Assembly: GCA_016212795.1 (NCBI GenBank)
Contig: JACRDT010000036.1
Location: 1-39,272 of the forward strand
DNA length: 39,272 nt
Reading direction: 5' to 3'
DNA from: Elusimicrobiota bacterium
GTDB taxonomy: Bacteria > Elusimicrobiota > Elusimicrobia > UBA1565 > UBA9628
The position numbers were made by a program, and so were the translations under genes. The notes under the pieces are model-generated. The model was not told where the DNA came from and made no database searches. It saw nothing but the letters and a program-made list of their open reading frames with translations. Positions 6,437 to 16,600 of this stretch are shown piece after piece; within the stretch, counting starts at the first letter, position 1, and each line of letters begins with the position of its first letter.

Positions 6437-7485
6437 ACGCGGGCGAGCTGCTGCGCGACCTCGTGCGCATCCCCTCCGAGAGCGGCCAGGAGGACGCCGC
6501 CGCCTCCCGCGTCGAGGAGGCGATGGCGGCGCTGGGGTGGTCCCCGAGGCGCAGCGGGCGCAACGTCTACGCCTTCCTCGGGAGCGGGGGCCCGCTGCTG
6601 CTGCTCAACTCCCACACGGACACGGTGCCGGCGGGAGAAGGGTGGACGAAGCCCCCGCTGGGGGCGGTCGTGGAGGACGGGAAGGTCTACGGCCGCGGGG
6701 CCAACGACGCCAAGGGCTGCGTGGTGGCCATGCTGCTGGGCGCGGCGGGGGCGTTCGCGTCGGACGCGCCGAAAGGGCGCGTCTGCCTGGGCTTCACCTG
6801 CGAGGAGGAGATCCTCGGCCAAGGGCTGGAGTCCCTGGTCGCCGAGCTGCCCCGCCCCGACGCCGCCGTCGTCGGCGAGCCCACGGGCCTGGCGCCCGCG
6901 GTCGCCCAGAAGGGCCTGCTCGTCCTGGAGATCACCGCCAAGGGCCGCGCCGCGCACGCGGCCCACGGCGGCGGCGTCAACGCCATCGAGGCCGCGGCGC
7001 ACGACGTGCTGGCTCTCGGGCGCCTCTCGTTCGACCGCTCCCACCCCGCGCTCGGCCTCCCCTCCTTGGCCGTGACGCAGATCGAGGGCGGCACGCGCCA
7101 CAACGTGATCCCGGACCGCTGCCGGCTGGTCGTGGACGTCCGCACCACGCCGGACTACGAGCCCGAGCAGATCGTCGCCGAGGTGGGCAGGCTGGTGAAG
7201 GGAGAGGTCGTCGTGCGCTCCCAGCGGCTGCGCTCCGTCGACACCGACCCCGCCTCGGCGATCGTCCAGGCGGCGCTGGCGGCCAACCCAGGGGCGCGGC
7301 CCTACGGCTCGCCCACGCTCTCGGACTGGATCTTCCTCAGGGGGATCCCCACGGTGAAGGCCGGCCCCGGCGATTCCCGGCGGTCGCACACGCCCGACGA
7401 GTACCTCGGGCTCGGCGAGCTCGAGGAAGGCGTGCGCTTCTACGAGCGCTTGATCCGGTCCTACTTCGAACGGGTGGGCGCATGA
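6433..7485 (+). CDS. M20 metallo-deacylase, predicted N-acylcitrulline (or ornithine) deacylase
   Basis: This is a 350-residue M20 zinc hydrolase of the ArgE/LysK/DapE type. Zinc-ligand motifs are NSHTDTVP (His61, Asp63), GRGANDAKG (bridging Asp92), the catalytic CEEE (Glu124-125) and VGEPT (Glu149), with a C-terminal SHTPDEYL histidine. A dimerisation lid domain sits at about residues 158-270. The operon uses an acylornithine carbamoyltransferase, so the expected substrate is N-acylcitrulline, by analogy with Xanthomonas acetylcitrulline deacetylase; succinyl is predicted here. The start is TTG 6433, overlapping argB as TTGA. Acetylornithine deacetylase is the alternative. Confidence 0.88.
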   Translation: MNAGELLRDLVRIPSESGQEDAAASRVEEAMAALGWSPRRSGRNVYAFLGSGGPLLLLNSHTDTVPAGEGWTKPPLGAVVEDGKVYGRGANDAKGCVVAMLLGAAGAFASDAPKGRVCLGFTCEEEILGQGLESLVAELPRPDAAVVGEPTGLAPAVAQKGLLVLEITAKGRAAHAAHGGGVNAIEAAAHDVLALGRLSFDRSHPALGLPSLAVTQIEGGTRHNVIPDRCRLVVDVRTTPDYEPEQIVAEVGRLVKGEVVVRSQRLRSVDTDPASAIVQAALAANPGARPYGSPTLSDWIFLRGIPTVKAGPGDSRRSHTPDEYLGLGELEEGVRFYERLIRSYFERVGA

Positions 7486-8819
7486 GAAAGCTCTGGGAGA
7501 CCGGGCGGGGACTGGACGCGCTCGTCGAGGCCTACACCGTCGGCGAGGACCCGGCCCTGGACGCGCGCCTGCTGCGCTACGAGGCCTTGGGCACCCTGGC
7601 CCATGCCGCCGGGCTGGCCAAGATCGGGGTGCTGACGCCGGCGGAGGTCTCGGGTCTTCGCGCCGAGCTCAAGAGGATGCTCGAGGCCCCCGAGCCGTTC
7701 GTCGTCGCCCGGGAGCAGGAGGACATCCACACGGCCGTCGAGCAGGCGCTGACGGCGAGGCTCGGGGACGTCGGGGCCAAGGTCCACGCGGGGCGCAGCC
7801 GCAACGACCAGGTCCAGGTGGACCTGCGCCTGTTCATGAAGGACCGCCTGCTCGGGCTGTCGGCCGCGGCCTGCGGGGCGGCCGAGGCCTGGGCCGGGTT
7901 CGGCCGCGAGAACGCCGCCGTGCCGCTGCCCGGCTACACGCACCTGCAGCGCGCCATGCCGACCACCGTGGGGCACTGGGCCGCCTCGCACGCGGAGGCG
8001 CTGCTCGAGAACGTCCGGGCGCTTCGCGCCGCCTACGACGAGGCCGACGCGAGCCCCCTGGGCTCGGCCGCGGGCTACGGCGCCACGCTGCCTCTCGACC
8101 GCGCCCATGTCGCCGGGCTGCTGGGCTTCTCGCGCGTCCAGCGCAACACGCTGCGCGTCCAGACGAGCCGGCCCCGGGTGGAGGCCGCCGCCGTGTCGGC
8201 CTGCGCCCTGCTCGGCCGCGACCTGGGCGCCCTGGCCTGGGACTTGTCGCTCTACACGACGGCCGAGTTCGGCTTCTTCTCGCTGGCCCCCGCCTTCACG
8301 ACGGGCAGCAGCCTCATGCCGCAGAAGAAGAACCCGGACGTGGTGGAGCTCACGCGGGCCCGCGCGGCGATGTTCCCCGGCTGGGCCGCCCAAGTCCTGG
8401 CGCTGGGCCAGCTGCCGTCGGGCTACCACCGGGACTACCAGCTGACCAAGGGCGTGCTCTTCGCCGCGCTGGACACGGCGGCGCAGATGCTGGAGATCTC
8501 GGCGAGGCTGCCCGGGGCGCTGAGCGTGGACCGCGAGCGCTGCCGCGCCGCCATCACCAAGGACATGCTGGCCACGCATTCGGCGCTGGCGCTGGTCGCG
8601 GGCGGCATGCCGTTCCGGTCGGCCTACCGGGCGGTGGCCGACGAGGCGCGCGGCGCCCAAGAGGCCTCGGCGCCGGCCGGGGACTACGCCCTGCCGGGCT
8701 ACGCCGGCGCGCCCGGGAACCCGGACTTCGACGCGCTGGCGGCGGACCGGGCGGCGGCGCTGGGCTGGGTGGACGGCGAGCGGGCCAGGCTCGACGCGGC
8801 CTGGGGCGCCCTCCTGTGA
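7482..8819 (+). CDS. argH: Argininosuccinate lyase
   Basis: ArgH splits argininosuccinate into arginine and fumarate and is the last gene of the operon. The 445-residue protein has HAGRSRNDQV (102-111), the catalytic-histidine segment GYTHLQRAMP (151-160), and the superfamily signature GSSLMPQKKNP (275-285) that carries the catalytic serine loop. The start ATG 7482 overlaps the preceding stop as ATGA. It is slightly shorter than the common 455-465 residues, with the usual helical C-terminal region present. Confidence 0.96.
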   Translation: MRKLWETGRGLDALVEAYTVGEDPALDARLLRYEALGTLAHAAGLAKIGVLTPAEVSGLRAELKRMLEAPEPFVVAREQEDIHTAVEQALTARLGDVGAKVHAGRSRNDQVQVDLRLFMKDRLLGLSAAACGAAEAWAGFGRENAAVPLPGYTHLQRAMPTTVGHWAASHAEALLENVRALRAAYDEADASPLGSAAGYGATLPLDRAHVAGLLGFSRVQRNTLRVQTSRPRVEAAAVSACALLGRDLGALAWDLSLYTTAEFGFFSLAPAFTTGSSLMPQKKNPDVVELTRARAAMFPGWAAQVLALGQLPSGYHRDYQLTKGVLFAALDTAAQMLEISARLPGALSVDRERCRAAITKDMLATHSALALVAGGMPFRSAYRAVADEARGAQEASAPAGDYALPGYAGAPGNPDFDALAADRAAALGWVDGERARLDAAWGALL

Positions 8820-8860
8820 CTCGGACGCACTCCTGAGGCAACCGCCTTCCGGCCCGCAAA

Positions 8861-8894
8861 AGCCCTGGCGGAAACGCCGTTCCGGGGCTATATT
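8861..8894 (+). promoter_or_regulatory. Hairpin after argH merging into a -10 element for the next gene
   Basis: AGCCC (8861-8865) pairs with GGGCT (8885-8889), and within it GGCG-GAAA-CGCC (8867-8878) forms a tetraloop hairpin with a small bulge. It could end the arginine transcript, though only a short A/T-rich stretch rather than a T-run follows. TATATT at 8889-8894 is a good -10 for the next gene and puts the transcription start on or next to its GTG at 8901. I found no clear -35. Confidence 0.4.
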
Positions 8895-8900
8895 AATCTG

Positions 8901-11549
8901 GTGGGAATCCAGGCGGCCGTAGGGACGCTGCTGCTCGCGCTCTGCCTCGGCGCGGGCGCCGAGGACCTCATCCCTGCCGGGCCGGCGCCCGAGGACAGGC
9001 TCAAGCTGGCGGCCGGCGGCCTCACGCTCAACGCCGAGGTGCTCGGGCGCTACGGCTTCGACATGGCCGAGTACCAGGGCCTGGGCCTGTCGGAGCGCCA
9101 GCGCGTCACGGATTGGATACGCATCCTGGAGCGCGAGAGGTCCGAGGCCCGTCCCGCCCCGAACGGGCCCGGCGAGCCGCGGGCCTCGTGGAACGCTTCG
9201 GAGCTCGACGCCATCGCCCGCATCAAGGCCGAGACTCTCTTCGACAATCAGCGCGGCGCCGGCGGATCGACGGAGTCGTCGTGGTACCCCTCGGTCGACT
9301 TGCTCGGAGGCCGGCTGCGCCGCTTCAGCCTGAGCCGCGTGGACCGCGACCTGCGGCTCGACGCCGGCACCATCGGCGTCGACGGCGGCAGCCCGCTCGT
9401 CGCCCCGAGCCCGTACGCCAACCTGACCCTCGGGGGGCAGGGCTCGGGCTCCAAGGTGGATTGGTCCTGGAAAGCCCAGACCGGCGTCCTGCGCCTCAAC
9501 GCGCGCCTCTTCGCGCCGGACGCCCCCGGCATCGACCGGCGCGTCGACGGCGCCATCGACGACCTCGACTCGTCCGCCGGGAAGTTCGGTCTCGGCGGAG
9601 GCGTGCTGGGACGCAGCCTGGACGTCCCGACCGAGTTCGAGGGGCAGACCATGTTCGTGGGCAGCGTCATGGCCCAGATGGGCCGCGCGTACCGTCTGGT
9701 GGGGCCCGTGGACGTGGGCTGGAGCGCCATGTCCCTCATGAGGATGACGCACCTGTTCCCCAACTCCACCCTGGACCAGACCGCGGGGGCGAGGGTCCGC
9801 CTGCCTGGCGAGAATTCCATCGGCCTCTATGGCGGGCTCACCGAGGCCGCGGGGCTCTTCTCCCGCTCGGTCTGGCGCGAGAGCCTGCGCGACGAGAAGT
9901 TCGAGCTCTCCCCCTCCCTCCAGACGGCTCCCCACGCCGGCATTGCCGCCTGGGGCAAGCTGCCGTACCTCTCCCAGGTGCGCTACTCCGCCGAGGCGGG
10001 CCGCCAGTGGAACCCGTGGACCACTGTCACGAGCGCGGCCGGGTCGCTCAGCGTGCCGGCGGGACGCGAGGGCACGCTCGGGGTCCAGGGCTTCTGGAGC
10101 CGCGAGTCGGGCAAGGACATCGAGTTCGAGCGCCGGCGCGCCGGCGGCGGCGTCTCCTACAGCCCCGTCCAGGGCGTGGACCTGTCCGTCCGCTACGGCC
10201 GCGACTCGGCGGCCTACGGGAACGCGGGCGTCTCCAACCAGTCCGTCCTCTTCGGCTTGTCCGTGTCGGAGCGCGGGTCTTCCCGCCAAGGGAAGGTCAC
10301 GATGGATTCGCTCTTCGGGGGGCGGGACCAGCTCATCCTGCCCGATCTGCAGGCCACGCGTTTCATCTCGGACCTGCAGGCCGCCCTGGGGCGGTTGCGC
10401 GCCCTCAAGGACGCTGCCGAGGGCCGCATCCCCGGCGGGTACGGGAACGGGTGGCGCGAAGTCCAGCGCGAGTGGAACGGGCTGGACCCGGGAACGCGGG
10501 CCATGCTCGACAGCGCCTGGACCTCGGTGGTGCCCTCGGCCCCGAGTCTCTCGACCATGCTGTCGGCCGACCCCTCCGCCGCCGAGGGATTTTCCAAGGC
10601 GCTGACGGTCCTTGCCGACCCCGCCGTCCTCGAGCGCATCCTGGTCCGATTCCTGCGCCACAAGGCCCTCGAGGAGATGGCCAACACCAGCATCCCCATC
10701 CTGGGCAAGGAGCTTCGGCTGACCGCTCCCGTGGTGATCGCGGCCGCGCACGCCTACGGCTTGAGCCTGACCCCGGTCCCGCCCATGACGGAGCGCGACG
10801 CGAGGCAGGGGCTCGACCCCTTCATGCACAAGAAGATCGGAGAGCAGCTGGGTTGCGGCGACCCCACCGGCGACGCCAAGGCGGTTTCGGAATGCCTGCT
10901 GGGCAAGGCCCCCGACGCCGCGACCCGCGAGCGCCTGCGCCGGACCTACGGGGACGACCTCGAGCCGCTGCTCAAGGAGGCGGTCTCATGGGCGAGCGAC
11001 GTGGTCCGGCGCGAGGTCAACGCCCTGCTCCTGCAGGTCTTTCTGGCCGCGGAGCGGCTCAACGAGCTGACGGTGGACCACGGGGAGCGCATCGGCGACC
11101 TCAACGCTCGGGCCCTGACCGCGTCCTTCTCACGCCTCGACCGGCGCTCGCGCGCCGACGTGGGGCGGGTCCTGCGGTTGGGGCGGGAGGACCTGCAGGC
11201 GGCCGTCGCGGCCCAGGACAAGGCCATGAAAGGCCGCCTGAGCGACTACGGCGGCCAGCGCCTGGCGTGGCTGCAGGCCCAGCCCTCCTGGCCGGCGAAC
11301 GTCGAGATCACGGTGCGGCCCGAGCACTGGGCGCCGCTCCTGGCGGTGTACGGGGACGACAAGCTCTTCGGCTTCATCCTGCGCGCCAAGGGCGAGCTGG
11401 CGCGGCGCCCCGGGGCCGCCGGCCGGCTCCTCATCGAGTTCGACCGAAATCCTCTCCTGGGAGGCGTCTCCGTCATCCGGGGCGACCCCGTCGTGGTCCG
11501 CCTGCCGCCCAAGCCCGTCGACCTGACGTCGATCTCCCTCGTGGATTAG
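8901..11549 (+). CDS. Secreted or outer-membrane beta-rich protein, unknown function, 882 aa
   Basis: I do not recognise this family. The GTG start gives a signal peptide (VGIQAAVGTLLLALCLGAGAED, likely cut after AGA). Residues about 130-450 are rich in alternating hydrophobic/polar stretches and Gly/Ser/Tyr turns (for example DLSVRYGRDSAAYGNAG), as in a beta barrel or beta propeller. Residues about 460-800 look largely helical, with two cysteine pairs near 650. The last 80 residues are again beta-like. Another reading start could exist, but TATATT twelve bases upstream fits a leaderless GTG message. The stop overlaps the convergent transketolase stop by four bases. An envelope role is inferred from the signal peptide only. 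Confidence 0.75.
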   Translation: MGIQAAVGTLLLALCLGAGAEDLIPAGPAPEDRLKLAAGGLTLNAEVLGRYGFDMAEYQGLGLSERQRVTDWIRILERERSEARPAPNGPGEPRASWNASELDAIARIKAETLFDNQRGAGGSTESSWYPSVDLLGGRLRRFSLSRVDRDLRLDAGTIGVDGGSPLVAPSPYANLTLGGQGSGSKVDWSWKAQTGVLRLNARLFAPDAPGIDRRVDGAIDDLDSSAGKFGLGGGVLGRSLDVPTEFEGQTMFVGSVMAQMGRAYRLVGPVDVGWSAMSLMRMTHLFPNSTLDQTAGARVRLPGENSIGLYGGLTEAAGLFSRSVWRESLRDEKFELSPSLQTAPHAGIAAWGKLPYLSQVRYSAEAGRQWNPWTTVTSAAGSLSVPAGREGTLGVQGFWSRESGKDIEFERRRAGGGVSYSPVQGVDLSVRYGRDSAAYGNAGVSNQSVLFGLSVSERGSSRQGKVTMDSLFGGRDQLILPDLQATRFISDLQAALGRLRALKDAAEGRIPGGYGNGWREVQREWNGLDPGTRAMLDSAWTSVVPSAPSLSTMLSADPSAAEGFSKALTVLADPAVLERILVRFLRHKALEEMANTSIPILGKELRLTAPVVIAAAHAYGLSLTPVPPMTERDARQGLDPFMHKKIGEQLGCGDPTGDAKAVSECLLGKAPDAATRERLRRTYGDDLEPLLKEAVSWASDVVRREVNALLLQVFLAAERLNELTVDHGERIGDLNARALTASFSRLDRRSRADVGRVLRLGREDLQAAVAAQDKAMKGRLSDYGGQRLAWLQAQPSWPANVEITVRPEHWAPLLAVYGDDKLFGFILRAKGELARRPGAAGRLLIEFDRNPLLGGVSVIRGDPVVVRLPPKPVDLTSISLVD

Positions 11550-13618
11550 GCGCTCTTGCCGCGCGCCGCCGAGCGGGCGGCGGCGGCGATGCCCTCGGCC
11601 GTGAAGCCGAACTTCGCCTCCACCTCCTTGGCGGGTGCCGAGGCCCCGAAGCTCCGCATGGCGATGCAGCGGCCCGACGGTCCGACGTACCGGTCCCAGC
11701 CCATCGGCGAGCCCGCTTCCACCGAGACGCGGGCCGTCACCTCCGGAGGCAGGACAGCCTTCTTGTAGGCGTCGTCCTGCTCCTCGAACAGCTCCCAACT
11801 CGGCATGCTGACGACCCGGCTGCGGACTCCCTCCTTCCTCAGGAGCTCATGCGCGGCCAGCGAGGGGGCGACCTCGCTGCCCGTGGCCAGGATCAGGACC
11901 TCGGGTTTGCCGCCCTCGGCCTCGGCGAGGACGTAGGCGCCCTTGGCCAGCCCGGAGGCCGGCGCGTACCTGGTCCGGTCCACGGTGGGCAGGGCCTGGC
12001 GCGACAGCACCAGGACGGCCGGCCGGCGGCGCAGCGGCATGATGACGCGCCAGGCCTCGGCCGTCTCGTTGGCGTCGGCGGGCCGCAGGACCAGGAGGCC
12101 TGGCGTCGCCCTCATGCCGGCGAGCTGCTCGACGGGCTGATGGGTGGGCCCGTCCTCCCCGACGCTGATGGAGTCATGGGTGAAGACGTAGACCGTGGGG
12201 AGCTCCATGAGCGCCGCCAGGCGCACCGACGGGCGGCAGTAGTCCAGGAAGTTGAGGAAGGTCGAGCCGTAGGGCCTCAGGCCCGAGTGCGAAAGGCCAT
12301 TGAGCGCGGCCGCCATGGCGTGCTCCCGGATGCCGAAGCGCAGGTTCCGGCCGGACGGCGAGCCGGCCTGGAAATCCCCCCCGCCGGCGATGAGGGTCTT
12401 GGTGGACGGGGCCAGGTCCGCGGACCCGCCCACGAGCCAGGGCACGTTCTTGGCCACGGCGTTGAGGACCTTGCCGGAGGCCTCCCGGGAGGCGACGCCC
12501 TTGGCGTCCGCCGGGAAGACCGGGATGTCGCGGTCCCAGCCCGGCGGCAGGCCGCGGGCGAGCAAAACGCCCAGGCGCTCGGCGAGGTCGGGGTGCGCGG
12601 CGGCGTAGCCTTGGAGCCGCCGCGCCCAGGCCTCGCTCAGCCCGCGGCCTCGGCGGCCGATCCCCTGGCTGAAGCGGGCGGTCACCTCCTCGGGCACGAG
12701 GAACCTCGAGTCCTCGGGCCAGCCGTAGGCGCGCTTGGCGAGGCGCACCTCCTCCTCGCCGAGGGGCTCCCCGTGGGCCGAGGCCGTGCCCTGCTTATTG
12801 GGGGCGCCGAACCCGATGCGGCTCTCGGCCACGATGAGCGTGGGCTTGTCGGCGGCCGTCGCGGCGGATCTGAGCGCGGCGCGTACCTGCTCGAGGTCGT
12901 TGGCGTCGCTCGTTCGGAACACGCGCCACCCGAGGCCGCTGAACCGCTCCGGGACGCTCTCCGAGAACGCCAGGTCCGTGCTCCCCTCGATGGTGATCCG
13001 GTTGCTGTCGTAGATCCAGCACAGGTTGGAGAGCTTGAGGTGGCCGGCCAGGGAGGCGGCCTCGGAGGAGAGCCCCTCCATCATGCAGCCGTCGCCGCAC
13101 AGGGCGTAGACGCCGTGTGAGAACAGCTCGAAGCCGGGCCTGTTGAAGTGGGCGGCCAGCCAGCGCGAGGCCATCGCCATGCCCACGCTGACGCCGAGCC
13201 CCTGGCCCAGGGGGCCGGTCGTGGTCTCGACGCCGGCGGTCAGGCGGAACTCGGGGTGGCCGGGCGTGACGCTGCCGAGCTGGCGGAAGCGCTTGAGGTC
13301 GTCGAGGGAGACCGCGGGGCGGTCGAGGGGTTTGCCCCGGTCGTCCACGGCCCGGACCCCGGCCAGGTGCAGGAGGGAATAAAGGAGGGCGGAGGCGTGC
13401 CCAGCGGAGAGGACGAAGCGGTCGCGGTCCGGCCAGGCCGGGTCGGCCGGGTCGTAGCGGAGGACGTCCTGCCACAAGCAGTAGGCCACCGGGGCCATGC
13501 CCATCGGGGCGCCGGGGTGCCCGGAGCGGGCCTGCTGGACCGCGTCCATCGACAGCGTGCGCAGGGCGGCGATGCACCGCTGATCCGTCGAGAGGTCCGT
13601 CCTGTTCGCGTCAATCAT
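11546..13618 (-). CDS. tkt: Transketolase
   Basis: This is a 690-residue thiamine-diphosphate enzyme of the pentose phosphate pathway, moving two-carbon units between sugar phosphates. It has SGHPGAPMGMAP near residue 32, the ThDP/Mg motif CGDGCMMEG followed by YDSNRITIEG, TTGPLGQG, and the catalytic glutamate segment FGIREHAMAAALNG. The start ATG 13618 overlaps the stop of the upstream TPR gene (ATGA), and AAGGAG lies five bases before it inside that gene, so the two are translationally coupled. The stop codon TAA overlaps the stop of the convergent secreted-protein gene. Confidence 0.96.
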   Translation of the reverse strand: MIDANRTDLSTDQRCIAALRTLSMDAVQQARSGHPGAPMGMAPVAYCLWQDVLRYDPADPAWPDRDRFVLSAGHASALLYSLLHLAGVRAVDDRGKPLDRPAVSLDDLKRFRQLGSVTPGHPEFRLTAGVETTTGPLGQGLGVSVGMAMASRWLAAHFNRPGFELFSHGVYALCGDGCMMEGLSSEAASLAGHLKLSNLCWIYDSNRITIEGSTDLAFSESVPERFSGLGWRVFRTSDANDLEQVRAALRSAATAADKPTLIVAESRIGFGAPNKQGTASAHGEPLGEEEVRLAKRAYGWPEDSRFLVPEEVTARFSQGIGRRGRGLSEAWARRLQGYAAAHPDLAERLGVLLARGLPPGWDRDIPVFPADAKGVASREASGKVLNAVAKNVPWLVGGSADLAPSTKTLIAGGGDFQAGSPSGRNLRFGIREHAMAAALNGLSHSGLRPYGSTFLNFLDYCRPSVRLAALMELPTVYVFTHDSISVGEDGPTHQPVEQLAGMRATPGLLVLRPADANETAEAWRVIMPLRRRPAVLVLSRQALPTVDRTRYAPASGLAKGAYVLAEAEGGKPEVLILATGSEVAPSLAAHELLRKEGVRSRVVSMPSWELFEEQDDAYKKAVLPPEVTARVSVEAGSPMGWDRYVGPSGRCIAMRSFGASAPAKEVEAKFGFTAEGIAAAARSAARGKSA

Positions 13619-16600
13619 CGAATCTCCTTTGCGGCATGAGCAATCATAGCGAACTTCGACCAGAGAGGGCGGAGGTAGGCCTCGTGCCGGCGCACCCCGC
13701 GGGCCATCTCGAGGGCCGCGCCGAGCACGGCGAGGACGTCGGGCTCGCCGGCGCCGTCTTTCCCGGCGCCGCCCAGCCGCCTGAGGGCGGCTGTCACGAT
13801 GCCGGCCGGGACGGCCTCGAAGTCGAGCCGGGCGCCGGCGTCGTCCTTGAGGGCGGCCCTGGTAAGGGCGCGGTTGACGAAGGCCCACGGCCCGCCGTCC
13901 AGCTCGACGGCGCGGTCGAGGTCCTCCAGGGACTCCCTCAGGCGGCCGAGGAGCCGCCGCAGTTCGCCGCGCCAGACCAGGGCTTCGGCGTCCCTCGAGC
14001 CCGGGCCGATGGCCCGGTCCAGGTCGGCCGCCGCCGCGTCGAGCCGCCCCAGGAGCAGATGGGCTCCCCCCCGCCAGGCCAGGGCGAGCCAGGTCCCAGC
14101 GCTCACCGCGCGGTTGAGGTCCTCCAGGGCGTCCTCGTAGCGGCCGAGCCAGAGCAGGGCCTCGCCCCTCCAGGCCCAGACATCCGCCGGAGAGCCTCCC
14201 TCTCGCTCGGACCGCTCGGCTTTGCCGAACTCCCCCAGCGCGGCGGCGGTCTTGCCCATGCAGAGGAGCGTCTCGGCCAGGAACCCTCGAGCGGCCATGG
14301 CCCGCGGCCGCGACTCGAGGGCCGCCTGGAAGTCCAGCGCCGCGGCTTCGTAGCGGCCCTCCCTGAGCCTCAGGACGCCGGCGACGTGGCGCATCCAGCC
14401 GTAGCGCTTCCCCCGCAGGCCGGCCAGGGGGTCGAGGACCGAGAGGCTTTCCTCGGTCCGGCTGAGGCGGGCCAGCAGGATGCCCCGGTAGAACCTGCCC
14501 CAAGGGGAGTCCGCGACGGAGGGTTTGGCGCCCTCGAGTCTGGCTAGCCGTTCGGCATAGAACGCCGTAGGCTGAGGCCGCAGCCAGTTGTCGGTCCAGG
14601 GGCGGAAGAGGCGCTCGAAGAGCCTCCCGTCGCCTTCCTCCAGGATGCCCTCGGCCTCCTTGATCATGGCCTCGTGACGGTCCAGGCCGGCCGAGGCGAG
14701 GAACCTCCTGAGCCTGGCGTCCGAGCCCGTCTCGGCGTCCGGCGACGCCAGGAAGCGCTCGAAACCCTCGGCCATCAGCGCCCGTTCGCCGGCCTGCTCG
14801 TAGAGCCAGCCCAGATGGAAGTGGAACGCGCCCGTCCCGGGATGATCCCTCAGGCCCGCCCGCAGGACCTCGGCCGCCTCGGCGAACCTCGCCTGGGACT
14901 TCAGGAACTCCGCCAGCTTCACGCGCCCTTCGGGAGAACGGCCCTCGAGACGGGCGGCCTGCCGCATGAGCGACTCGGCTTGCGCCCGCCATCCGCGCCG
15001 CTCGAAGAAGTCCGCCAACCTCGAGCCGGCGCCGGGGCTGTCGACGGCGCGGCCGGCCGCCTTCCCGTACGCCGCCTCGGCCTCCAGGAAGAGCCCCTTC
15101 GCCTCCAGGACCCGGCCCAGCATCCAGTGCGCTTCGGCCGAGGCGTCATCCGACTTTAGGGCCTGCCTCAGGACGGCCAGGCTGCCGGCCAGGTCTCCCG
15201 CGAGCAGCCGGGCCTCCCCGAGCCGGACGCGGATCTCGGTGGATCCAGGCGAGAGCGCGAGGGCCCGACCGTAGGAGGCCGCGGCCGGCTCGAACCGCCG
15301 GAGGTTCTCCAGGGTCTTCCCCAGCAGAAAATGGGCCTCCACGCAGGCGCGGTCGCGCGCCACGGCCCGCCGCAGGTGCCCCTGGGCCTCGGCCAGCCGG
15401 GCCCGTCCGAGGCACAACCGCCCGAGCCCGAGGCGCGCGTCGACGCAGCGGGGAGAGAGGCGCAGAGCCCGGGCGTAGGCGCGTTCGGCGAGCGCCGGCT
15501 TGCCCGCGGCCTCCAGCGTCTTGCCGAGAGCGAGGCTTCCCTCGACCGACCGCGGGTCGAGACGCAGCGCCGAGCGCACGCGCTCCTCGGCCTCGTCGAG
15601 CATGCCGCGGCGCAGGTCCAGCCCCCCGAGCCGCAGGAGCGCCTCCGGCGCTCCCGGCTCGAGGCGGGCAGCCGCGAGATACGCCTCTCCGGCTTCCTGA
15701 AGCCGCCCGTCCGACTCCCAGGCGATCCCCAACAGCAGCCGGAGGCGGGGGTCGTTCCCGTCGAGACGGGCCGCCTCCTGGAGATGCGCCGCGGCGCGGG
15801 CGAACTCCCGCGACGCCAGCAGCAGCTCGCCGAGGCGCAGATGGGCCAGGGCCGAGTCCGGCGCGACCCGGAGGGCATGCTCGAATTCCCGGGCCGCTTC
15901 CGCCGTCCGGCCCCGCTTCTGGAGCGTGGCGCCCAGGGAGATCGTCGCGGCCGCGTTCCCGGGGTCTCGCCGGACCGCCTCCCGCAGGTGCGCCTCGGCC
16001 TTGGCGTGGCTCCCGGCGTCCGACAGCAGCTCGGCCAGCCGCAGCCGGGCTTTGACATGGCCGCCGTCGAGCCGGAGCGCGGCTTCGTAGGCGCGACGCG
16101 CCGCGGCCGGCCGGCCCCTCCCCTCCCGGGCTCTTCCCAGCAGGAAGAAGGCGTCCGGCGCCTGCGCGCTCTCCTTGCGCGCGCTGGCATCGGGCGAGCG
16201 GAGGACGACCGCGCCCGGCGCCTGGCCGCTCTTGGCGGCGTTGGACAGATGGGCCTCGGCCCGGCCGTAGTCTCCCGAGTCCAGCAGCAGCTCGCCGATC
16301 CGCAGGTGGGCCTGCGCTGAACCAGGGGCGAGCCTGAGAGCCGCCTCGAACTCGGCCAACGCCTCGCCGCCGCGGCCGCTCGCCTGCAGGGCGCCCCCCA
16401 GGGCGATGCGCGCCCGGGCGTGCCGGGGATCGAGCCGGACCGCTTCCCTCAAGCGGGCCTGCGCGCCTTCCGGGTCGCCGGCGCGCCGCAGGAGCCCGCC
16501 CAGCCCCAGGCAGGCGTCCACGGAGGCGGGGTCGAGCCTCAAGGCTTCCTCATAAGCGTGGCGCGCCGTGGCGGGCTCGTTCCTCGCTTCCAGCGCCAAG

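Noticed and set aside
7461..10829. Very long antisense open frames over argH and the secreted-protein gene, and similar ones over most genes
   Set aside because: High GC makes stop-poor antisense frames common. These are Arg/Ala/Gly/Pro-rich, lack domains and mirror well-supported genes.
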